From contig NZ_CP013362.1 in assembly GCF_001718315.1 (NCBI RefSeq), forward strand, positions 930,001 through 994,000: a stretch of DNA of 64,000 bases. The letters are read 5' to 3'. Positions within the stretch are counted from its first letter, which is position 1; the number at the start of each line of letters is the position of its first letter. The notes under the pieces were generated by a model that worked only from the letters and a program-made list of their open reading frames with translations, did not search any database and had not been told where the DNA came from. Source of the DNA: Burkholderia diffusa. Lineage in GTDB: Bacteria; Pseudomonadota; Gammaproteobacteria; Burkholderiales; Burkholderiaceae. Of this stretch, positions 1 to 8,264 are shown piece after piece. The translations under genes were made by a program, and so were the position numbers.

Positions 1-353
1 GCCTTCGCGAGCGACAGCAGCTTGCCGGCGTCCTTCAGGCTCTTGGGCGGATCCGGCTCCTTCAACGCCGACAGCAGCCGCCCGAGGTCACGGAGCGAGC
101 CGAGCGCGGCGTCGTCGCCCGCATCGACACCCATGCCGAGCGCCACGCGGCGCGGCGTGCCGAACAGGTTGCCGAGCACCGGGAACGTATGGCCGGGCGG
201 CGCGTCGAACAGCAGCGCCGGGCCGCCGGCGCGTAGCACGCGGTCGCACAGTTCGGTCATTTCGAGCACGGGCGATACGGGCTGCGTGACGCGCCGTAGT
301 TCGCCGAGCGCCTCGAGGCGCTGGATGAAATCGCGTAAGTCTTTGTATTTCAT
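1..353 (-). CDS. ubiD: UbiD-family decarboxylase, N-terminal part (cut by window edge)
   Basis: Only the first 117 codons lie in the window; the rest is beyond position 1. The product begins [20 protein letters not shown] and continues with a [24 protein letters not shown] stretch broken here as [10 protein letters not shown] / [14 protein letters not shown], which is the typical UbiD amino terminus. UbiD is a prenylated-FMN enzyme that decarboxylates 3-polyprenyl-4-hydroxybenzoate in ubiquinone synthesis; the family is usually close to 500 residues. The start is the ATG at 351-353. The gene diverges from the transglycosylase at 950. The family assignment is firm, but the exact substrate cannot be read from the N-terminus alone. 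Confidence 0.9.
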   Translation of the reverse strand, partial: MKYKDLRDFIQRLEALGELRRVTQPVSPVLEMTELCDRVLRAGGPALLFDAPPGHTFPVLGNLFGTPRRVALGMGVDAGDDAALGSLRDLGRLLSALKEPDPPKSLKDAGKLLSLAK

Positions 354-567
354 GAAGAAGGTCCGGGCTACCCGCAATGCGGGCAGCGATGGGCGGGTGC
401 AGCGGCCGGCTGCGACCCCGAATCGACCGACGATTTTACCCGGGCGGCGGCTCGCACGCCCGGTTCAGAAAAAAGTCGACCGCGCGCGGAACCCTTACGG
501 CAGGGGGCTCGCGATCTGAAGGGTGATTCAAAATTACTTTTTGTTATAATTTCAAGGTTTTATAGTG

Positions 568-595
568 TTGACGATCTATAAAACCCTGCTAGAAT
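568..595 (+). promoter_or_regulatory. Sigma-70 type promoter
   Basis: TTGACG at 568-573 and TAGAAT at 590-595 are separated by 16 bases, in an AT-rich island (537-597) that stands out from the GC-rich surroundings. Transcription would start near 602, leaving a leader of about 350 bases before the transglycosylase start at 950. This is a good match by eye, with no experimental support. Confidence 0.6.
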
Positions 596-715
596 CCGCT
601 CACATTGGTTGCAGGGTAAAAGGCTTCGAGCCGCCAATCACCGATCTTTGACGCAGCGCGTCACCGTCCGCCGAAACCTGCACGGCGTATTCGACGGCCT
701 TTGTCGTAGTCCCAG

Positions 716-741
716 CCAGCGCCACCAGACGCTGGTTTTTT
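716..741 (+). terminator. Intrinsic terminator-like hairpin inside the leader
   Basis: CCAGCG (716-721) pairs with CGCTGG (730-735) and six T residues follow at 736-741. It lies about 140 bases after the expected start from the 568-595 promoter and about 210 bases before the next gene. It could end a short RNA or attenuate the downstream gene. The stem is only six pairs, so some read-through is expected. The rest of 354-949 shows no convincing gene; short frames at 609-875 and 740-949 lack ribosome binding sites. Confidence 0.45.
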
Positions 742-949
742 GCGTGGGTGCCACCGCGTATGCCCGCCTCGCCCGATGTGCGAAGGTGCCGGCCCTCTTA
801 CACCGTGGCCTCGAACGGTACTTATACCGTTTCCCCGATGCTTGCGCGTCCCAACCAAGGCGCGCGGCGTCGTGATTCCGCGGCGCGTTTTCCGTCTCGC
901 CATCGAGCTGAGCGAGCCGCACGAGTCATGTTCATGGGAGATGATCTGA

Positions 950-2077
950 ATGAACGCTTGGTTATCGTGGCGTCCCAGTGAGCAGCATGCACAAATCGTG
1001 CGCAACATGCTGCGTCGCGGGACGCGTGTCAGTCACCATCTATTCAGCGTTGTCGGCTGTCTCGCTGTCGCGGTCGCGCTTGCCCTGTGGTTGCTGCCGA
1101 CCGTGCGAGGGAACCTCGCCGCGAAGCTGATGCCGGTCGTATCCGCGGCCGTGCAGGCCGGTCCGGCCCGTCTGCTGACCGGTCATCCGCTGCCCAACTT
1201 CGCGCCCGCTGGCGCGCAGCCGCAGCAGGAAGACGCGCCCGAAACGGATGCGCTCGCCGTCGGCCTCGACGTCGTACCCGAAACAGCCGCGCAGAACGAT
1301 GCGTCCGATCCGGCCCGTAACGGCCCGTCGCCTGTCGCGCTGGCCAAACTGATCCCGACCCAGCGGGTCCCGGCCGATGCGCGCGACGATCGTGCACTCG
1401 CGTCGAACCGCGAACAGGCGCTCGTCGCGACCTACCTGTCGCGCCGTTACCGGGTCGCGCAGGAGCCGCTCGGCCAGCTCGTCAAGGCTGCGTTCCAGAC
1501 CGGCCGCGACGTCGGCCTCGATCCGCTGCTGCTGCTGTCCGTGATGGCGATCGAATCGGGCTTCAACCCGTACGCGGAAAGCGGCGTCGGCGCGCAAGGC
1601 CTGATGCAGGTCATGTCGAAGGTTCATTCCGACAAGTTCGAATATTTCGGCGGGACCGACACCGCGCTGCAACCGCTCGCGAACCTGCAGGTCGGCGCGC
1701 TCGTGCTGAAGGACTGCATCGCCCGCGGCGGCTCGCTCGCGAACGGCCTGCGCCTGTACAACGGCTCGACCAACCCGGACGACACAGCCTACGGCTCGAA
1801 GGTCATGGCCGAGCGCGGCCGCCTGCGCGACGTCGCTCATGGCCGCAGCGTCCCGGTCAATGCGCCGCAAGCGCCGGCGCAGCCGTCGAAGCCGATCGTG
1901 ACCGCAGCCGTGACGGCGGCAGCCGGCGGCGCCAAGCGCGTGCATGCGACGCTCGACGGCGCGCAGCCGATCACCGCGAAGGCGACTGCCGCGCCGAAGG
2001 GCGCACCGCAGCAGGACGACGCGAGCGTCGACACCGCGAAGCAGCCGCACGGCGACCACTCGGAACTCGGCGCGTAA
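950..2077 (+). CDS. Membrane-anchored lytic transglycosylase (SLT domain)
   Basis: The 375-residue product has one N-terminal membrane segment at about residues 28-47, a proline- and alanine-rich linker, and a soluble-lytic-transglycosylase domain at about 150-285. Motifs MAIESGFNP (with the catalytic Glu) and GAQGLMQVM are both present. Such enzymes cleave the MurNAc-GlcNAc bond of peptidoglycan with formation of 1,6-anhydro ends. A long Ala/Pro-rich tail follows the domain. The ATG at 950 abuts an upstream TGA and has GGGAG nine bases ahead. The gene ends before a strong terminator at 2107-2140. The exact family member is not recognised. Confidence 0.85.
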   Translation: MNAWLSWRPSEQHAQIVRNMLRRGTRVSHHLFSVVGCLAVAVALALWLLPTVRGNLAAKLMPVVSAAVQAGPARLLTGHPLPNFAPAGAQPQQEDAPETDALAVGLDVVPETAAQNDASDPARNGPSPVALAKLIPTQRVPADARDDRALASNREQALVATYLSRRYRVAQEPLGQLVKAAFQTGRDVGLDPLLLLSVMAIESGFNPYAESGVGAQGLMQVMSKVHSDKFEYFGGTDTALQPLANLQVGALVLKDCIARGGSLANGLRLYNGSTNPDDTAYGSKVMAERGRLRDVAHGRSVPVNAPQAPAQPSKPIVTAAVTAAAGGAKRVHATLDGAQPITAKATAAPKGAPQQDDASVDTAKQPHGDHSELGA

Positions 2078-2106
2078 CGTTCCGCGGTTCCGGCCAGGCT
2101 CCAGCA

Positions 2107-2140
2107 AAAAGGCACCCGATTCGGGTGCCTTTTCTTTTTT
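2107..2140 (+). terminator. Bidirectional intrinsic terminator
   Basis: GGCACCCGA (2111-2119) pairs with TCGGGTGCC (2121-2129), flanked by A-rich sequence on the left and CTTTTCTTTTTT on the right. It sits between the convergent transglycosylase and aminotransferase genes and could serve both strands. Confidence 0.85.
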
Positions 2141-2181
2141 GCGCGGAGGCCGGCGTGCCGGCCGGGAAGGCGGATTCGCGC

Positions 2182-3378
2182 TCAGTGCCGGCCGAACAGT
2201 ACCGCGAGCCGCTCGACGGCCTCTTCGAGGCGCGAGTAGGCGGTCGCATAGGACAGCCGGATATGGTCGCGCGGCGCATGCACGCCGAAATCCATGCCTG
2301 GCACCAGCACGACACCCGCGTCATGCAGCATCGCGTGCGTGAGCGCCGCGCTGTCGCCGGCCGCGGGATGGGCGACGCCGCCGCAGTGCGCATACACGTA
2401 GAACGCGCCGTCCGGCATCACGGGCACCGTGAAGCCGAGCTTCTCGAGCGCTGGCGCGATGAAGTCGCGGCGGCGCTTGAATTCGAGGCGGCGCGCCTCG
2501 TAGATGTCGAGCGCCGCCGGTTCGAAGCACGCGAGAGCCGCATGCTGCGCGAGCGCGGACGGGCAGATGAACAGGTTCTGCGACAGCTTTTCGAAGGTGC
2601 CGACGAGCGCGGGTGGCACGACGAGCCAGCCGAGCCGCCAGCCGGTCATGCTGAAGTACTTCGAGAAGCTGTTCACGGTGACGACATCGTCGCCGAACGA
2701 CAGTGCCGACACGGGCGCCGCGTCGTAGCTGAGCCCCTGGTAGATTTCGTCGACGATCGTGAAGCCGCCGCGTACGCGCACGGCTTCGACGATCCGCTTC
2801 AACTCGTCCGGCTCGAGCGACGTGCCGGTCGGGTTCGACGGCGACGCGAGCAGCACGCCGCGCGTGCGGCTGCCCCAGCGCGTGCGGACGTCGTCCGCGG
2901 TGAGCTGGAAGCGCGCTTCCGGGCCACTTGGCACGAGCACCGGCCGGCCCTCGGCCGCCGCGACGAAGTGCCGGTTGCACGGATACGACGGATCGGGCAT
3001 CAGCACCTCGTCGTCACGGCCGACGAGCGCGAGGCACGCGAGCAGCAGCGCGGCGGACGCGCCGGCCGTCACGACGATCCGCTCGGGGCTGATCGTGAGG
3101 CCGTAGGCGCGCGCATAGTGCGCGGCGATCGCTTCGCGCAGCGGCGCGATGCCGAGGGCACTCGTGTACTGCGTGACGCCGCGGCGCAACGCGGCGGCCG
3201 CCGCCTCGACGACGGGCTCCGGCGCGGTGAAATCCGGTTCGCCGATACCCATGTGGATAACATCGCGCCCGGAGGACTCGAGCCGCTGTGCCTCCTTCAT
3301 CAATTCCATCACGTAGAAGGGCTGGATCGCGTCGACGCGTGCGGCGAGCGTGATGAGCGAATCGGCGGTGGTATTCAT
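2182..3378 (-). CDS. PLP-dependent class I/II aminotransferase
   Basis: The 398-residue product is a fold-type I aminotransferase. It has the glycine-rich MGIGEPDF motif (43-50), the SNPTG motif (181-185) and NSFSKYFSMTGWRLGW with the PLP-binding Lys at 240. These are features of the aspartate/alanine aminotransferase group; the amino acid used cannot be told from sequence. Length is normal for the family. It is the last gene of the minus-strand rib/nusB block, but a terminator at 3411-3435 separates it from nusB, so it is probably transcribed largely on its own. Confidence 0.88.
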   Translation of the reverse strand: MNTTADSLITLAARVDAIQPFYVMELMKEAQRLESSGRDVIHMGIGEPDFTAPEPVVEAAAAALRRGVTQYTSALGIAPLREAIAAHYARAYGLTISPERIVVTAGASAALLLACLALVGRDDEVLMPDPSYPCNRHFVAAAEGRPVLVPSGPEARFQLTADDVRTRWGSRTRGVLLASPSNPTGTSLEPDELKRIVEAVRVRGGFTIVDEIYQGLSYDAAPVSALSFGDDVVTVNSFSKYFSMTGWRLGWLVVPPALVGTFEKLSQNLFICPSALAQHAALACFEPAALDIYEARRLEFKRRRDFIAPALEKLGFTVPVMPDGAFYVYAHCGGVAHPAAGDSAALTHAMLHDAGVVLVPGMDFGVHAPRDHIRLSYATAYSRLEEAVERLAVLFGRH

Positions 3379-3410
3379 CGGTTGGGCGAAGCGGGGAGGG
3401 GAGGGAGAAC

Positions 3411-3435
3411 GAAAAACGGGCGCTTGCGCGCCCGT
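3411..3435 (-). terminator. Intrinsic terminator after nusB
   Basis: On the minus strand ACGGGCG and CGCCCGT (plus positions 3429-3435 and 3416-3422) form a stem followed by a T run (complement of 3412-3416). It lies between the nusB stop and the aminotransferase start. Confidence 0.7.
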
Positions 3436-3447
3436 CTGCCTGCGGAA

Positions 3448-3885
3448 TCAGCCGTTGCGGCGCGCCTGCGTTTCGGCGGGGCGCAGCTTCGCGGCGAGCT
3501 TGTCGAGCACGCCGTTGACGTACTTGTAGCCGTCGGAGCCGCCGAACGTCTTGGCGAGTTCGACCGCTTCGTTGATGATCACGCGGTACGGCGTTTCGAC
3601 ATGATGCGTGAGCTCGAACGTCGCGATCAGCAGCACGGCGCGTTCGACCGGCGACAGCTGGTCGATCGGACGGTCCAGTGACGGCGTGATGGCTTCGACG
3701 AGCGTCGCATGCTCGCGAATCACGCCGTGCAGGATCGCGTCGAGCAGCTCCTTGTCAGCCTTGTCGTAACCGAGCGCGCCGCGCAGTTGCGCGTCGATCT
3801 CGCCGGAGGCCGCGTTCGACAGCAGCCACTGATACAGGCCCTGCGTCGCCAGCTCGCGCGATTGTCGGCGGGCGCTCTTCTTCAT
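3448..3885 (-). CDS. nusB: Transcription antitermination factor NusB
   Basis: The 145-residue product matches NusB over its length, opening with [20 protein letters not shown] and carrying the [13 protein letters not shown] and [11 protein letters not shown] helices. NusB binds boxA RNA with NusE (S10) to support antitermination, notably on rRNA operons. Its ATG overlaps the ribH stop in an ATGA tetranucleotide, so the two are translationally coupled. The ribH-nusB pairing is common in proteobacteria. A terminator follows at 3411-3435. Confidence 0.96.
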   Translation of the reverse strand: MKKSARRQSRELATQGLYQWLLSNAASGEIDAQLRGALGYDKADKELLDAILHGVIREHATLVEAITPSLDRPIDQLSPVERAVLLIATFELTHHVETPYRVIINEAVELAKTFGGSDGYKYVNGVLDKLAAKLRPAETQARRNG

Positions 3886-4397
3886 GCGCGCTCCTCTTCG
3901 TCGTCTTCGTCTTCTTCTTCGTCCTCGTCGTCGCCGAGCTGGTCGAGCGCCATCGTCAGGTTCGCCATCTCGACCGCGACGCGTGCGGCGTCACGACCCT
4001 TTTCGGTCATGCGCGCGACGGCCTGCTCGTCGTTTTCAGTCGTGAGGACCGCGTTGGCGATCGGCAGGTTGAAGTCGAGGCCGATGCGGGTGATGCCCGC
4101 GCCGCTTTCGTTCGACACGAGTTCGAAGTGGTACGTCTCGCCGCGGATGACCGCGCCGAGCGCGATCAGTGCGTCGAACTGGCCGCTTTCCGCGAGCTTC
4201 TGCAGCGCGAGCGGGATTTCCAGCGCGCCGGGCACCGACACGAGCAGCACGTCTTCACCGGAGACGCCGAGGCGCTCGAGTTCCTCGACGCATGCATCGG
4301 CAAGGCCGTTGCAGACGGGTTCGTTGAAGCGGGATTGCACGATGCCGATACGCAGGCCGTCGCCTTCGAGATTCGGTTGGTATTGTCCGATTTCCAT
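3882..4397 (-). CDS. ribH: 6,7-dimethyl-8-ribityllumazine synthase
   Basis: This 171-residue enzyme condenses 5-amino-6-ribitylamino-uracil with 3,4-dihydroxy-2-butanone-4-phosphate, the penultimate step of riboflavin synthesis. Visible motifs are [12 protein letters not shown] (21-32), [12 protein letters not shown] (54-65) and [12 protein letters not shown], with the catalytic His at 90. Residues from about 156 to 170 form an unusual tail of almost only Asp and Glu, encoded by a GAN-triplet-rich stretch. Gene order ribBA-ribH-nusB supports the call. Confidence 0.96.
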   Translation of the reverse strand: MEIGQYQPNLEGDGLRIGIVQSRFNEPVCNGLADACVEELERLGVSGEDVLLVSVPGALEIPLALQKLAESGQFDALIALGAVIRGETYHFELVSNESGAGITRIGLDFNLPIANAVLTTENDEQAVARMTEKGRDAARVAVEMANLTMALDQLGDDEDEEEDEDDEEERA

Positions 4398-4450
4398 GAT
4401 CTGGTCCGTGGTGTGGATGAACGGTTATAGGGCGAAAGCGTCGTGGCGGG

Positions 4451-5593
4451 TTACGCGTGGGACGCCGGGCAGGACTTGGCTTCGCCGCCGGGCATCGGAA
4501 TGAAGCCCGTGACTTCGAGGCCGTAGCCGGACATGCTGCCCAGCTTGCGCGGATTCGACAGCACCTGCATCTTGCCGACGCCGACGTCGCGCAGGATCTG
4601 TGCGCCGATGCCGAACGTCTTGAAATCGACCGGCCGGCGCTTCAGCGCAGCGGCCCTTTCTTCCTCGTCGAACGCCTTGAAGACGTCGATCAGATGTTCC
4701 TTCGTGTCGCCGCAGTTGAGCAGCACGATCACGCCGAGGTCGCGTTCCGCGATGTCGCGCATTGCCGCGTCGAGCGTCCACGAGTGCGTCGAGATGCTCG
4801 TCTCGAGCAGATCGAGGACCGACAGCGGCTCGTGCACGCGCACCGGCGTATCGACGTCGGGCGACGGCGTGCCGCGCACCAGCGCGATGTGCGGGGAGCC
4901 GCTCGGCTGGTCGCGGTACAACACCGCGCGGAACGTGCCGTGCGCGGTCTGCATCGTGCGCTCGGCGATCCGCTCGATGATCGATTCGGTGCGGCTGCGG
5001 TACTGGATCAGGTCGGCGATCGTGCCGATCTTCAGATCGTGTTCCTTCGCGAACTCGAGCAGGTCGGGCAGGCGCGCCATCGTGCCGTCGTCCTTGATGA
5101 CCTCGCAGATCACCGCGGCCGGCGTGAGCCCGGCGAGCGCGGTGAAGTCGCAGCCCGCCTCGGTATGGCCGGCGCGCACGAGCACGCCGCCCGGCTGCGC
5201 CATGATCGGGAACACGTGGCCCGGCTGCACGATGTGCTCGGGGCGCACGTCGTGCGCGACCGCCGTGGCGATCGTGTGCGCGCGGTCGGCGGCCGAGATG
5301 CCGGTCGTCACGCCTTCGGCCGCTTCGATGCTGACCGTGAACGCGGTGCCGTACTGCGTGCCGTTGCGGTAGGTCATTAGCGGCAGGTGCAACTGCTTGC
5401 AGCGTTCCTGCGTCAACGTCAGACAAATCAGGCCGCGGCCGTACTTGGCCATGAAGTTGATCGCTTCCGGCGTGACGAATTCGGCGGCGATCACGAGGTC
5501 GCCTTCGTTTTCGCGGTCTTCTTCGTCGACCAGGATCACCATCCGGCCGGCTTTCAACTCCGCGATGATGTCGAGCGTGGAGGCGAGCGTCAT
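4451..5593 (-). CDS. ribBA: RibBA-type protein: DHBP synthase with a degenerate GTP cyclohydrolase II half
   Basis: Residues 1-205 are a complete 3,4-dihydroxy-2-butanone-4-phosphate synthase, with the acidic loop [10 protein letters not shown] (23-32) and GHTEAG (142-147). Residues 210-380 align with GTP cyclohydrolase II, but the zinc-binding cysteine motif expected after RVH is missing. The region reads [20 protein letters not shown] (252-271) with no Cys. The GRGIG-type loop is also absent. I infer that only the DHBP synthase half is active and that RibA activity comes from another gene. It lies upstream of ribH in the same direction. Confidence 0.92.
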   Translation of the reverse strand: MTLASTLDIIAELKAGRMVILVDEEDRENEGDLVIAAEFVTPEAINFMAKYGRGLICLTLTQERCKQLHLPLMTYRNGTQYGTAFTVSIEAAEGVTTGISAADRAHTIATAVAHDVRPEHIVQPGHVFPIMAQPGGVLVRAGHTEAGCDFTALAGLTPAAVICEVIKDDGTMARLPDLLEFAKEHDLKIGTIADLIQYRSRTESIIERIAERTMQTAHGTFRAVLYRDQPSGSPHIALVRGTPSPDVDTPVRVHEPLSVLDLLETSISTHSWTLDAAMRDIAERDLGVIVLLNCGDTKEHLIDVFKAFDEEERAAALKRRPVDFKTFGIGAQILRDVGVGKMQVLSNPRKLGSMSGYGLEVTGFIPMPGGEAKSCPASHA

Positions 5594-5706
5594 AAGGGGG
5601 CGAGAAAGAGGAAAGTGCGTATTTTACGCCAGCCGGACTGCGTTTCGGCTGGCACTGGCCGCGCGCCGCTGGCGAGCGCCCCGGAAAGCGGTGCGGCCGG
5701 CCGTCG

Positions 5707-5740
5707 GGACGGGCCCGTCCGGGCCCGCCGCGGCGGGCCC
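5707..5740. repeat. Two adjoining perfect palindromes
   Basis: A 14-base perfect palindrome (5707-5720, half-site GGACGGG) is followed directly by a 20-base perfect palindrome (5721-5740, half-site GGGCCCGCCG). They lie in the 188-base gap between the DUF1993 gene and ribBA. Neither is followed by a T run on either strand, so a simple intrinsic terminator is unlikely. A structural RNA, protein site or leader hairpin is possible. Confidence 0.7.
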
Positions 5741-5781
5741 GAAGACGGGCTGCCGCAGGCCGGCCGCGGCACGGCCGTGCG

Positions 5782-6300
5782 TCACGCTTGCTCGTTACGG
5801 CCGCCGAGGTAGTCGAGCTTGCCGAGCTCGACGCCGCTGTGGCGCAGGATGTCGTAAGCCGTCGTCACGTGGAAGAAGAAGTTGGGCAGCACGAAGTTCA
5901 GCAGATACGACTGGCCGGTGAACTCGATCGGGCCGACGCGCATCTTCAGCACGATCTGACGCGCCTCGCTGCCGTCGATCTGTGCTGCATCGAAGCCTTT
6001 CAGATAGTCGATCGTCTTCTGGATGCGCGCGTGCAGTTCGTCGAACGTCTGCTCGACGTCGGGATAGCTCGGGATGTCGACGCCGGCGAGGCGCGCCGCG
6101 CAGCCCTTGGCCGTGTCGGTCGCGATATACACCTGGCGGACGAGCGGCAGCATGTCCGGATAGAGCCGTGCGCCGATGAACACCGACGGGTCGATCTGCT
6201 TCTCGGCCGCGTGCGCCTGGGCCTTGCCGAGGATGTGCTGCAGGTTGGTGAGGCCGCGGATCAGGACAGGCAGCGAAGCCTGATACATCGAGATGGACAT
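5782..6300 (-). CDS. DUF1993 family protein
   Basis: The 172-residue product starts [17 protein letters not shown] and contains a DUF1993-like alpha-helical core ending [24 protein letters not shown] (here [19 protein letters not shown]). The family is related by fold to DinB-like four-helix proteins; no biochemical role is established. The start at 6298-6300 has AGGAG upstream, whereas the open frame continues to 6420 without a ribosome binding site. It interrupts the riboflavin genes between ribE and ribBA. Confidence 0.75.
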   Translation of the reverse strand: MSISMYQASLPVLIRGLTNLQHILGKAQAHAAEKQIDPSVFIGARLYPDMLPLVRQVYIATDTAKGCAARLAGVDIPSYPDVEQTFDELHARIQKTIDYLKGFDAAQIDGSEARQIVLKMRVGPIEFTGQSYLLNFVLPNFFFHVTTAYDILRHSGVELGKLDYLGGRNEQA

Positions 6301-6483
6301 GGGGACGACTCCTGGAGGAAAAGGGGGCAGCCGGTATGCGGCGCACCGTGCGCCGCGGCGCCGAAAACGCTGCCGTTGCATCTTAGCGCGACGGGATGAC
6401 CCGTGCGCGTCGTTGGCCATCAGGCCAGGCGCCGGGCCGCCCCGCCGGCCGCCATTTCCCGTCCGGCGGGCGGAACCGCCTGA

Positions 6484-7113
6484 TCAGTCCTGATGCACGC
6501 CCTGCGATGCCGACATCATCCGCTCCACATACCGCGCAATCATGTCGATCTCGAGATTGACCTTGTCGCCGGCCTTCAGGTGACGCAGCGTCGTGACCTC
6601 GACCGAATGCGGGATCAGGTTGATCGAGAACTCGCAGCCGTCGGCGCGATCGTCGACCGAGTTGACGGTCAGGCTCACGCCGTTGACCGTGATCGAACCC
6701 TTGTATGCGAGATAGCGGCCGAGCTCGCGCGGCGCGACGATCCGCAACTCGTGCGATTCGCCGATCGGCGCAAAGCGCGTGACGGAGCCGAGGCCGTCGA
6801 CGTGGCCCGATACGATGTGCCCGCCGAGGCGGTCATGCGCGCGCAGCGCCTTCTCGAGGTTCACTTCGCCGGGCTGCGCGAGGCCGACCGTGCGGTTCAG
6901 GCTTTCGCGCGACACGTCGACGTCGAACCCGGTGTCGGTCTTTTCGATCACCGTCATGCACGCGCCCTGGATCGCGATGCTGTCGCCGAGCGCGACATCG
7001 GCCAGGTCGAGCCCGCCGGCCTGCACGGTCAGCCGCACGCCGGCGTCGGGCGATGCGCCGAGCGGGGTGATCGCCTCGATGCGGCCGACGGCCGCGACAA
7101 TTCCGGTAAACAT
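6484..7113 (-). CDS. ribE: Riboflavin synthase alpha chain
   Basis: The 209-residue product starts MFTGIVAAVGRIEAI, the signature of riboflavin synthase. It contains two lumazine-binding repeats (about 1-98 and 99-200) that share the pattern G-D-S-I-A-I-Q-G-A-C and G-S-I-T-V-N-G-V-S. It dismutates two 6,7-dimethyl-8-ribityllumazine molecules to riboflavin. The frame stays open upstream to 7314 inside ribD, but the family start is clearly the ATG at 7111-7113. It follows ribD by 14 bases. Confidence 0.95.
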   Translation of the reverse strand: MFTGIVAAVGRIEAITPLGASPDAGVRLTVQAGGLDLADVALGDSIAIQGACMTVIEKTDTGFDVDVSRESLNRTVGLAQPGEVNLEKALRAHDRLGGHIVSGHVDGLGSVTRFAPIGESHELRIVAPRELGRYLAYKGSITVNGVSLTVNSVDDRADGCEFSINLIPHSVEVTTLRHLKAGDKVNLEIDMIARYVERMMSASQGVHQD

Positions 7114-7127
7114 CGTGACGACTCCGT

Positions 7128-8249
7128 TCAAAGTGTGGCGGCGGGCGGCGCGATGCGCGCCAGGATCCGCAGATCGTCGCCGATCCGCTCGACGCTGTGG
7201 AACGCGAGTCGCGTCCGGTCGTCGAGGCTCGCGGGCGCGGCGAGGTCGAACATGCCGGCCGCGTCGCTGCCGAGCAGGCTCGGTGCGAGATAGACCAGCA
7301 ACTCGTCGACGCATTGCTCGCGCAACAGCGAGCCGTTCAGCTTGTGGCCGGCCTCGACGTGCAACTCGTTGACGCCGCGCGCGCCGAGCGCCGCGAGCAT
7401 CGCGGGCAGGTCGACCTTGCCGTGCGCATTCGCGAGCGGCACGATTTCCGCGCCGCGCGACTTCAGCACGTTCGCGCGCACTTCGCCGGCGGCATCGAGC
7501 CGGCCGCAGAAGATCAGCAGCGGCGCGCCTTCGAGCAGGCGCGCATCAAGCGGCAGGTCGAGGCGGCTGTCGACCAGCACGCGCTGCGGCTGGCGCGGCG
7601 TGTCGATGCCGCGCACGGTCAAGAGCGGATTGTCCTCGCGCACGGTGCCGATGCCGGTGAGGATCGCGCACGCGCGCGCGCGCCATGCGTGGCCGTCGAG
7701 GCGCGCGGCCTCACCGGTGATCCATTGGCTTTCGCCGGACGGCAGCGCGGTGCGTGCATCCAGCGATGCGGCCGTCTTCATCCGCACCCACGGGCGGCCG
7801 CGCGTCATCCGCGACACGAAGCCGATGTTCAGTTCGCCCGCTTCGTTCGCGAGCAGCCCGCAGCGCACGTCGATGCCCGCGTCGCGCAGCATCCCGAGGC
7901 CGCGCCCCGACACCTGCGGGTTCGGGTCCTCCATCGCCGCGACGACCTTCGCGACGCGCGCGTCGATCAGCGCGTTCGCGCACGGCGGCGTGCGGCCGAA
8001 GTGGCTGCACGGCTCGAGCGTCACGTACACGGTGGAGCCGGCGACGTCATGGCCGCGCGCGCGCGCGTCCTTCAGCGCCTGCACTTCCGCGTGGTCCTGG
8101 CCGGCCGGCTGCGTGAAGCCTTCGCCGATCACGTCGCCGTCCTTGACGATCACGCAGCCGACGCGCGGGTTCGGCGCGGTCGTATACATGCCGCGCGCCG
8201 CGAGCGTCAGCGCGCGCTGCATGTGGGCGAAATCGGTATCCGAGAACAT
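7128..8249 (-). CDS. ribD: Bifunctional riboflavin biosynthesis deaminase/reductase RibD
   Basis: The 373-residue product has an N-terminal zinc deaminase domain with HAE (53-55) and PCSHFGRTPPC (Cys 81 and Cys 90) as ligands, and a C-terminal reductase domain from about 150 (RPWVRMKTAASLDARTAL). It performs the deamination and NADPH reduction that follow GTP cyclohydrolase II. Length is normal. It begins 15 bases after the hemL stop, so hemL-ribD-ribE probably form one transcript. Confidence 0.95.
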   Translation of the reverse strand: MFSDTDFAHMQRALTLAARGMYTTAPNPRVGCVIVKDGDVIGEGFTQPAGQDHAEVQALKDARARGHDVAGSTVYVTLEPCSHFGRTPPCANALIDARVAKVVAAMEDPNPQVSGRGLGMLRDAGIDVRCGLLANEAGELNIGFVSRMTRGRPWVRMKTAASLDARTALPSGESQWITGEAARLDGHAWRARACAILTGIGTVREDNPLLTVRGIDTPRQPQRVLVDSRLDLPLDARLLEGAPLLIFCGRLDAAGEVRANVLKSRGAEIVPLANAHGKVDLPAMLAALGARGVNELHVEAGHKLNGSLLREQCVDELLVYLAPSLLGSDAAGMFDLAAPASLDDRTRLAFHSVERIGDDLRILARIAPPAATL

Positions 8250-8264
8250 GCGTGCGGACCCCGG

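Noticed and set aside
609..875. An 88-codon gene starting with TTG in the leader region
   Set aside because: There is no ribosome binding site, the composition is that of non-coding GC-rich DNA, and a terminator-like hairpin lies inside it.
600..950. 6S RNA in the leader before the transglycosylase
   Set aside because: No long closing helix or central bubble of the 6S type could be drawn, and the short stretch before the terminator is too small for it.
2125..3681. A 518-codon plus-strand open frame across the aminotransferase and nusB
   Set aside because: It mirrors two well-supported minus-strand genes. Its product is an Arg/Glu-rich low-complexity string typical of antisense frames in GC-rich DNA.
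3882..3945. The GAN-rich run as a contingency locus switching ribH on and off
   Set aside because: The repeat is imperfect and sits at the very end of the gene, so slippage would change only the tail; I keep it only as a length-variation finding.
5594..5781. An FMN riboswitch upstream of ribBA
   Set aside because: I looked for the conserved RFN-element blocks on the minus strand and found none; only GC-rich palindromes are present.
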